DNA from: JBFLVT01 sp036804525
GTDB lineage: Bacteria; Bacillota; Desulfotomaculia; Desulfotomaculales; JASEER01
Direction of reading: 5' to 3'
NCBI GenBank assembly: GCA_036804525.1
Contig: DAIRSE010000005.1
Span: 35,495-99,494, forward strand
DNA: 64,000 nt
The notes under the pieces are model-generated. The model was not told the origin of the DNA and did no database searches. It was given only the letters and a program-made list of their open reading frames with translations. The stretch's first letter is position 1; the number at the start of each line of letters is the position of its first letter. The translations under genes and the position numbers were made by a program. This document shows, piece by piece, positions 58,552 to 64,000 of this stretch.

Positions 58552-59030
58552 TTTAAGACGGACCCCCTCAAGTGGCAGTGACAGATGGCGATAGCCAGCG
58601 CATCAGCAATATCGTCAGGCTTCGGGATGGCCGGCAGGCCCAGGAGGGCTCGCACCATAAACTGTACCTGCTGCTTCGAAGCGCGCCCCGATCCCGTGAT
58701 TGTGCTTTTGACCTGAAGGGGCGTATACTCAAAAACTTCGGCCCCGGCCTCGGCAACCGCCAAAAGCGCAACACCCCGGGCCTGACCGACGGTGAACGCT
58801 GTACTGGCGTTACGGCTGAAGAACAGCTGTTCAATGGCCGCTTCCCGGGGCTGATATTTATGACAGAGACTCTTCAATTCATCAAACAGGAGTTTCAGCC
58901 TTAAAGGATGGGCTAGACGAGAGGGTGTCTCGATAGCATCATAAGCCAAAACCCGATACGAGTTCCCCTGGACACTGATCACACCGTACCCGGTCAAGGC
59001 GATACCCGGATCCAGGCCCAGAATGATCAA
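58548..59030 (-). CDS. ruvC: crossover junction endonuclease RuvC
   Basis: 160 residues. Acidic catalytic residues: Asp in ILGLDPGIALTGYG, Glu in AAIEQLFFSRN, two Asp in DDIADALAIAICH. Cuts Holliday junctions. ruvC-ruvA-ruvB follow bofC in this cluster. Confidence 0.95.
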   Translation of the reverse strand: MIILGLDPGIALTGYGVISVQGNSYRVLAYDAIETPSRLAHPLRLKLLFDELKSLCHKYQPREAAIEQLFFSRNASTAFTVGQARGVALLAVAEAGAEVFEYTPLQVKSTITGSGRASKQQVQFMVRALLGLPAIPKPDDIADALAIAICHCHLRGSVLK

Positions 59031-59072
59031 GCTGTCTCCCTCCTCGGGAACTCCTATTCGACGGTGGGCATG

Positions 59073-59654
59073 CTAATCCTGCAGTTCATCCATATTTTCC
59101 AAGACAGCGTTCAGCGAGTTCTCATCGGTGAACTCGAGCGCACGGCGCACTTCGGCGCGGGCCCCTTCGTCCAGGTCTTTAAAACGCTGGGCCCGGGCAA
59201 GATTTTCACGCATTCCGGGCGGCAACTGTTCAACCAGAATCCTGGTCACCGTCAGCAGATGCTGGTCATAGCCGAGAGGGCCTTCATAAACGGCGACAAA
59301 CCCCTCGCTGTCGCCAAGGTGCCGGTAGGAAGCGTGTGTTGGACAAAACCCTTGCACCTTGTGGCGCACAACGAGCTTATAGGGCAGGTCCGCAGTCAAG
59401 GCCCAGCCGTTCTCGGACCGATATTGCTTAAGGAGATCGGCCGTGCTTAAGCCAACCAGTTCAAGCGGCGCCGGTCCTCGGTGGACAATTCTTGTATCGT
59501 TGCAGACAAAAACTTCTTCCTGGACCACATAGGTGTTTCTCTTAACGGCATCGGTTGCAAGAAAGGTCTGCACGGTATCGCTTGTCGCATACACGCCGCT
59601 GCCTATGAGAACTATCCCTATGACAACAAGCATGTAACACAGGCGCTTAGACAT
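59073..59654 (-). CDS. bofC: BofC-type intercompartmental signalling protein
   Basis: 193 residues. N-terminal membrane anchor or signal (LCYMLVVIGIVLIGSGVYA), then a domain with EVFVCNDTRIVHRGPAP and a BofC-C domain with LPYKLVVRHKVQGFCPTH, GFVAVYEGPLG and AEVRRALEFTDENSL. In B. subtilis BofC restrains SpoIVB and thereby pro-sigma-K processing, and it neighbours ruvA there too. Placing it with a pro-sigma-K gene makes the processing pathway likely here. Confidence 0.82.
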   Translation of the reverse strand: MSKRLCYMLVVIGIVLIGSGVYATSDTVQTFLATDAVKRNTYVVQEEVFVCNDTRIVHRGPAPLELVGLSTADLLKQYRSENGWALTADLPYKLVVRHKVQGFCPTHASYRHLGDSEGFVAVYEGPLGYDQHLLTVTRILVEQLPPGMRENLARAQRFKDLDEGARAEVRRALEFTDENSLNAVLENMDELQD

Positions 59655-59724
59655 CGTATCCCCCTAAGCATGTGCTTTCTTTTCTAACTAATTGTTTCCA
59701 AACGGGGATGGAGGAATACATATT

Positions 59725-59758
59725 AAAAGGACCGTCAGGCTTTTTGACGGTCCTTTTT
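59725..59758 (-). terminator. terminator of yebC (usable from both sides)
   Basis: AAAAGGACCGTCA, loop, TGACGGTCCTTTTT; a strong stem with A-run on one side and T-run on the other. Confidence 0.88.
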
Positions 59759-59788
59759 AGCAAAATACCTTCTTTGATTTCAAAGCGC

Positions 59789-60517
59789 TTATTTAATCTC
59801 GGCGTTAAAATAGACTTCCTGGACGTCATCCAACTCCTCAAGTTTATCGATAAGGCGCATGACCCGTTCGGCCTCCTCTCCCTCAAGCGTGACCGAAGTC
59901 ATCGGCACGTAGGTCAGCTCGCCGCTCTCGACGGGCACGCCGTGCGCACTTAAGGCATCGCGCACCTTTGCAAAGTTTTCCGGAGTGGTGACAATCTCGT
60001 ACCCGTCGTCACTGCTTTCGAAATCATCAGCCCCGGCATCGAGGGCCAGGAGCATCAAGTCGTCTTCGTCCATCCCGGCTTTTTCCCGGTCGATTAGGAA
60101 AACGCCCTTTTGCTCAAACAGCCAGGAAACGCAGCCTGATTCCCCCAGGTTACCGCCGTATTTGGAGAAGACGTGCCTTAACTCGGGAACGGTACGGTTC
60201 CGGTTGTCAGTAAGGACACGGACCATAACCGCGACACCCGCAGGGGCATAGCCCTCGTACATTACTTCTTCGTAGCCGTCCCCGGCACCGCCGCCCACAC
60301 CCTTCTCAATGGCGCGAAGGATGTTTTCGTTGGGCAGATTTGCCTCACGCGCCCGCTGGATAGCGGCCTTGAGCCGAAAGTTGGCATCAGGATCTCCCCC
60401 TCCCTCACGGGCGGCAACCATAATCTCCCGGGACAGGCTGGCAAAAATCTTGCCTTTCTGAGCATCCACCTTTTCCTTTTTTCTCTTGATGTTCGCCCAC
60501 TTGGAATGACCAGCCAT
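59789..60517 (-). CDS. yebC: YebC/PmpR-family transcription or translation factor
   Basis: 242 residues. Opens MAGHSKWANIKRKKEKVDA, the family hallmark, with GGDPDANFRLKAAIQRAREANL and NAE at the end. Members bind DNA as regulators, and recent work in Bacilli gives some a ribosome-rescue-like role at polyproline. Usually near ruv, as here. Confidence 0.93.
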   Translation of the reverse strand: MAGHSKWANIKRKKEKVDAQKGKIFASLSREIMVAAREGGGDPDANFRLKAAIQRAREANLPNENILRAIEKGVGGGAGDGYEEVMYEGYAPAGVAVMVRVLTDNRNRTVPELRHVFSKYGGNLGESGCVSWLFEQKGVFLIDREKAGMDEDDLMLLALDAGADDFESSDDGYEIVTTPENFAKVRDALSAHGVPVESGELTYVPMTSVTLEGEEAERVMRLIDKLEELDDVQEVYFNAEIK

Positions 60518-60539
60518 CTTTTCACCTCAAGCGGGAAAA

Positions 60540-61271
60540 CTAAAACACCGGAGGAACAAGAGGCAACCGCCTTTTGTGCTCGCTATTCCTGATCAGTCTT
60601 TCTATAATCTCTTTAACCGGTTGATCAGCTTCCCCAGTAAGCAGGTAATGATCCAGTTGGTCATACGTTACGCCTAGCTCGACCTCGTCGTTGTGCCCGT
60701 ACCACAGTCCTGCGGAAGGCGCCCTATCGATAACCTTGCGGGGAACACCCAGCTCTTCTGCCAGGGCCCGGACATCCTTTTTAACCAGATTGGCAAGCGG
60801 AAGCAAGTCGGCGCCCCCGTCGCCGTACTTGGTGAAATGCCCGACCATTATTTCGGCTCTGTTGCTGGTGCCCACGACAAGGGATTTGCGCCGGGCGGCA
60901 TAGAAGTACAGAACAGTCATCCTGAGCCGGGGTTTGATATTGACCACAGGAAGATCTTGTTTTGTGGGATCGTAATCCTCGACATTGAGAACGTTAAGGA
61001 ACTGCCTGAAAACCTCATCCAGGCAGACGGTCTTGTAGGGGATTCCAAAGCATTCGGCGACAAGCCTGCCGTCTTTTTCGTCCTCGGGGTCGCTGTAGCA
61101 GGGCATGATCACGCCAAGGGTATGCTGCGGCCTAACCCGTTTACAAAGCCCGGCAACAACCGCCGAATCGATACCTCCGCTCAGCCCGACAACAAAACCC
61201 TCCGCTCCCGCTTTTCTGCTCTGTTCGTCCAGCCAACTCGCAAGTTTTTCAGCTAAATGGTTGTCAGCCAC
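60540..61271 (-). CDS. nadE: ammonia-dependent NAD synthetase
   Basis: 243 residues; GTG behind AGGGGGT. ATP-binding SGGIDSAVVAGL in the N-terminal half, KTVCLDEVF, GTSNRAEIMVGHFTKYGDG and LVKKDVRALAEELG. No glutaminase domain, so ammonia is the nitrogen source. Converts deamido-NAD to NAD. Confidence 0.94.
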   Translation of the reverse strand: MADNHLAEKLASWLDEQSRKAGAEGFVVGLSGGIDSAVVAGLCKRVRPQHTLGVIMPCYSDPEDEKDGRLVAECFGIPYKTVCLDEVFRQFLNVLNVEDYDPTKQDLPVVNIKPRLRMTVLYFYAARRKSLVVGTSNRAEIMVGHFTKYGDGGADLLPLANLVKKDVRALAEELGVPRKVIDRAPSAGLWYGHNDEVELGVTYDQLDHYLLTGEADQPVKEIIERLIRNSEHKRRLPLVPPVF

Positions 61272-61398
61272 TGGGCTACCCCCTACAGGTTCCTATAGTA
61301 CCCCATAGCTATATTAGCACGACTAGGGCTTTGCGTAAACACTGCCCTGGGATGCCGCTGAAAACTAGGCCTTGCATCACACCCCTTCCGTACCCCCG

Positions 61399-61644
61399 CT
61401 AGCCATTACCGCCTGGCATACCCCTGTGCCGGCCTGCTTTGTCCGGGTTTGCCGAGAGCAGGCTGTCCAGGGAAAGTTCGAGCCGGGCCGCCAGCCGCTG
61501 CAGGGTACGGTAGGAACCGAAGGCTCTTCCCCGCTCGATGTCCGAGATGTACTGGGGCGTAAGGCCGACCGCACGGGCGAGCCTGGTCTGGCTCAAACCC
61601 CTGGCCAGCCTGGCTTGACGGACCATTGTTCCCAATTGGTTCAT
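61399..61644 (-). CDS. XRE-family helix-turn-helix regulator
   Basis: 81 residues. HTH at about residues 9-60: ARLARGLSQTRLARAVGLTP and QYISDIERGRAFGSYRTLQR. Short Pro/Gly-rich tail. Possible repressor of its neighbourhood; target unknown. A leftover of the dispersed repeat (GCCGCTGAAAACTAGGCC) lies just downstream at about 61352. Confidence 0.8.
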   Translation of the reverse strand: MNQLGTMVRQARLARGLSQTRLARAVGLTPQYISDIERGRAFGSYRTLQRLAARLELSLDSLLSANPDKAGRHRGMPGGNG

Positions 61645-61849
61645 TTTCTCTCCACCTCCCGTTTCAGTGTACCACTGTACCCTGACCGGAGGCTGTCACT
61701 GTCTATAACAGTCATTTGTCGGTCCATGAAAAAGACAAGCTTCCACCTGCTGGCATAATCATCCCCGCTGTTGTCAAGAACAGAACGCAAGCATATCCAG
61801 GTTTTTACTTCAGAGGAAGGACATAAAGATACCCGTCAAGAATTTGATA

Positions 61850-62053
61850 CTAGGAGACCGCTGAAAAACTGCGCCTGGCTTTGTCAGGCTCGCCGCCCGG
61901 TGCTCACGTACGACCCAGTACGCTCCGCGCCGGCCGGCTTCGCCTTCCGCGCCATGCTTGCTTTTGAGCGGTCTCAGGGTAACTTCCAAAGCACGGTCGT
62001 ACCCTGAAAGACGCCTGTGCCAAAACCAGTGTCTTGGATTTTTGCAGCACTCT
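61850..62053 (+). repeat. dispersed MITE-like element, copy C
   Basis: Terminal repeats GAGACCGCT (61854-61862) and AGCGGTCTC (61967-61975), core 122 bp exactly as copy A, with matching sequence for about 78 bp further (AGGGTAACTTCCAAAGC to TTTGCAGCACTCT). The 482 bp between the XRE gene and the pyrophosphatase hold this element and no gene. Confidence 0.8.
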
Positions 62054-62126
62054 TATAGGCAATGCTGGGAAGGGTTTACCCTAAAATTTCGAGGCTTATT
62101 AGAAGCCTTCCAAAGAGGGGTTTACA

Positions 62127-63779
62127 GTGAAAAACAGCCGTGTTCTGGTGATTGGTCACCGTTCTCCTGACAGCGATTCGGTGTGTGCGGCGATTGGGTA
62201 CGCATATTTTAAAAACCTGCTGGATGAGGCACACCTCTACGTCCCTTGCGCGGCTGGACCGTTGAATCAGGAAACGGCTTTCATCTTGGAAAGGTTCGGC
62301 CTTGAACCCCCCATGCGGATAGACAGCGTAGCGGCTACCGTAGCCGATATGGACCTCAGCAAACCTATCTCTGTTTCGCCCGAGGACTCGCTCCTGAACG
62401 TAGCACACCTGATAAGAAACAGGAACATCCGCAGTCTCCCGGTGGTCGACACCGACAACAGGCTGCTGGGAATAGTGCACTCCTTGGACCTGGCACTGTT
62501 CTTTGCGGAAAGGATTGAGATAGAGGGCCTGTTTGTAAGCCCGGTGCAGTTGAGCCTGCTTGTCTCGGCTCTGCAAGGAAAAATTCTTGCCAACACGGGG
62601 AAGGTATCCGCCCTCTCAGGCGATGTCTTCGTCGCCGCTTCCCGGAGGGAAACCACACTCAAAAGGGCTAAACCGGGAGACATCGCTATTTTGGGAGACC
62701 GGTCGGACGTTCAGATCGACATGATCAAAGCCGGATGCTCCGCTTTGATTATCACCGGCGACCATCCGGTCAGCGAGGATGTCCTGGAGCTTGCCAGGCA
62801 AGAGCGCGTCCTGGTGATCAGTTCGCCATATCGCACCCTGAGCACGGCCAAGTTGATGATACTCTGCCTGCCCGCTTCGACCATAATGTCCCGAAGGATT
62901 CCCACGGTCAGACTCAGGACCCCCATAACAAAGGTTAAGGAATTGGTGCTCGAGTCAGAGTGCCGCTGCACCATGGTCCTTGATGAAGACGACCGCTTAA
63001 TCGGCATCATCACCCGGAGCGACTTGCTCGATCCCATTCAAAAACGCGTGATCCTGGTGGATCACAACGAGATTTCCCAGGCTGTGCCGGACATCGAACA
63101 GGCTGATATCCTGGAGATCATCGACCATCACCGGCTGGGCGACATCTCCACCATCAAACCGATTCATGTCCACAATGAACCGGTCGGGAGCACCTGCACT
63201 ATTGTGGCCTACCAGTTGTGCCTGCACCAGATGGAGATAGCTCCTGAGATTGCCGGTGCTCTCCTTGCGGGGATATTGTCGGACACCCTGCTCCTTACAC
63301 TTTCCACCACCACGGAAAAGGATTATGAGATGGCTCACCGCCTGGGCGCCGTAACCGGACTTAACCTGGCGGAGTTCGGGAAGGAACTCTTATCAGTGAG
63401 CATAACTACCAAGGAGACATCCGCACGGGAAATCGTCACGCAGGATTTTAAGGAGTACTTACTGGCGAACAAGAAGATCGGGGTTAACCAAATCATGGTC
63501 CTGGATGAAGCGGAGATCGCCAGCCGGGAAGAAGAAATCAGAACTGAGATGCGGCAGCTTTGCCGGAGCAGCGGCTATGACCTAGTCGTCCTCCTTATCA
63601 CTAACCCGCTTTCGAAGAAGGGGGAAGAAATCTGGGTCGAAGGAGAGAGAGAAATCGTGGAGAAAGCCTTCGGCGTGAAATGCGAAAGGGGCAAATGCTT
63701 CGTACCCCAAGTTATGTCGCGGAAGAAGGACTTCATCCCGCGGATCGGGATGGCCCTTCGCCAGCACGGGATTAAATAA
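62127..63779 (+). CDS. ppaC: manganese-dependent family II pyrophosphatase with CBS and DRTGG domains
   Basis: 550 residues; GTG at 62127 behind GAGGGG. N-terminal DHH part GHRSPDSDSVCAAIGYAYF; first CBS domain about 70-125 (RNRNIRSLPVVDTDNRLLGI); DRTGG domain about 130-240 (GDIAILGDRSDVQIDMIKAG); second CBS about 250-300 (CRCTMVLDEDDRLIGIITRS). DHH continues with VDHNEISQAV and IIDHHRLGDIST, and DHHA2 ends the protein. CBS and DRTGG bind adenine nucleotides and tune activity. Hydrolyses PPi in the cytoplasm. Confidence 0.92.
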   Translation: MKNSRVLVIGHRSPDSDSVCAAIGYAYFKNLLDEAHLYVPCAAGPLNQETAFILERFGLEPPMRIDSVAATVADMDLSKPISVSPEDSLLNVAHLIRNRNIRSLPVVDTDNRLLGIVHSLDLALFFAERIEIEGLFVSPVQLSLLVSALQGKILANTGKVSALSGDVFVAASRRETTLKRAKPGDIAILGDRSDVQIDMIKAGCSALIITGDHPVSEDVLELARQERVLVISSPYRTLSTAKLMILCLPASTIMSRRIPTVRLRTPITKVKELVLESECRCTMVLDEDDRLIGIITRSDLLDPIQKRVILVDHNEISQAVPDIEQADILEIIDHHRLGDISTIKPIHVHNEPVGSTCTIVAYQLCLHQMEIAPEIAGALLAGILSDTLLLTLSTTTEKDYEMAHRLGAVTGLNLAEFGKELLSVSITTKETSAREIVTQDFKEYLLANKKIGVNQIMVLDEAEIASREEEIRTEMRQLCRSSGYDLVVLLITNPLSKKGEEIWVEGEREIVEKAFGVKCERGKCFVPQVMSRKKDFIPRIGMALRQHGIK

Positions 63780-63784
63780 AATTT

Positions 63785-63880
63785 TGCATTCCCTGCGATG
63801 CCCAGGGGGGAGCGTTCCAAAGCAAGCGCGGAAGGCGCGCCGGACGGTGCTAATTCGGCTGTGAGCATTGGGCATTGCGA
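63785..63880. repeat. strongly decayed relative of the dispersed repeat
   Basis: Pieces such as AAAGCAAGCGCGGAAGGCG and GCTGTGAGCATTGG recall the middle of copies A-C, but no terminal repeats remain. Confidence 0.35.
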
Positions 63881-63901
63881 TTGCTTAGTCCGTATATAAA
63901 T

Positions 63902-63933
63902 GCGTCGGCTTCAGCCGACGCTTCCTCTTTTTC
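63902..63933 (+). terminator. terminator of the pyrophosphatase gene
   Basis: GCGTCGGCT, loop TC, AGCCGACGC, then TTCCTCTTTTTCC. Perfect 9-bp stem. Confidence 0.85.
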
Positions 63934-63952
63934 CAATACCCAACGCCGATAG

Positions 63953-64000
63953 GAAAAAGCCCTGTCGCGTGACAGGGCGGCATTCCCGGACGGGAATGCC
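63953..64000 (-). terminator. minus-strand terminator and closing palindrome
   Basis: On the minus strand GCCCTGTC, loop ACGC, GACAGGGC, TTTTTCC: a full terminator, implying a minus-strand gene beyond the right edge. Just before it on that strand is GGCATTCCCG-TC-CGGGAATGCC, a 10-bp palindrome resembling the one at 17.3 kb. Confidence 0.75.

Noticed and set aside
61771..62007. 78-codon frame through copy C of the dispersed repeat, conserved in copies A and B
   Set aside because: Conserved because the DNA repeat is conserved; no SD, and termini and palindromes explain the similarity without a protein.
1..64000. tRNA, rRNA, CRISPR arrays and classic riboswitches
   Set aside because: Intergenic regions were read for cloverleaf, preQ1, T-box and repeat-spacer patterns; none was convincing. 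The heptad arrays lack spacers and are not CRISPR.

Overview
The window looks like chromosome of a spore-forming, anaerobic, GC-rich Gram-positive bacterium of the Desulfotomaculum/Pelotomaculum (Peptococcaceae-like) kind. The evidence is endospore genes (an interrupted pro-sigma-K gene, a BofC-type protein, a SpoIID-type protein), a siroheme-dependent (Ahb) heme pathway, an aldehyde:ferredoxin oxidoreductase, several ferredoxins, and frequent TTG/GTG starts behind strong Shine-Dalgarno (SD) sites. The genus is inferred, not proven. No rRNA, tRNA or CRISPR was seen.

Layout. 1-2 kb: pmbA (partial) and tldD. 2-13.4 kb: one long minus-strand operon, mobA-mobB fusion, yqeG, aroE, aroC, aroK, aroB, then a type IV pilus/type II secretion-like set (gspE, gspF, gspG, prepilin peptidase, four minor prepilins). 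13.6-17.2 kb: sigK split by a 2.9 kb 'skin'-type element carrying a serine recombinase, a ferredoxin and three very small ORFs. 17.4-27 kb: mixed housekeeping genes (a nuclease-family protein, paired Gate-domain membrane proteins, radical SAM, M24 peptidase, glgA-galT, minC, Nudix, Hsp20). 27.1-37.3 kb: a complete Ahb heme/siroheme cluster (sirC, hemA, hemC, cobA-hemD, ahbC, hemB, ahbD, ahbA, ahbB, hemL), ending in a coupled thioredoxin-like ORF with an in-frame TGA. 37.4-48.5 kb: prenyl synthase, DksA-like, geranylgeranyl-reductase-like, UPF0210, ACT, secF-secD-HD-yajC-tgt-queA. 48.5-52.2 kb: a three-gene LRV-repeat / MoxR ATPase / metallopeptidase-VWA module. 52.3-64 kb: spoIID-like, AOR plus ferredoxin, queH, ruvCAB with bofC, yebC, nadE, a small XRE regulator, and a CBS-DRTGG-type pyrophosphatase.

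Five things stand out. (1) The sigK gene is interrupted exactly at a 9-bp direct repeat; joining the ends restores an in-frame 233-residue pro-sigma-K, and the rejoined site is flanked by a perfect 9-bp inverted repeat. (2) A likely new selenoprotein (or single-stop pseudogene) overlaps the hemL stop. (3) The LRV-MoxR-VWA module starts behind a hairpin that buries its ribosome binding site. (4) At least ten intergenic arrays of degenerate 7-nt units, often as facing inverted pairs, each array with its own unit sequence. (5) A dispersed 122-bp element with 9-bp terminal inverted repeats, one copy sitting inside the pilin operon and supplying a stop codon.
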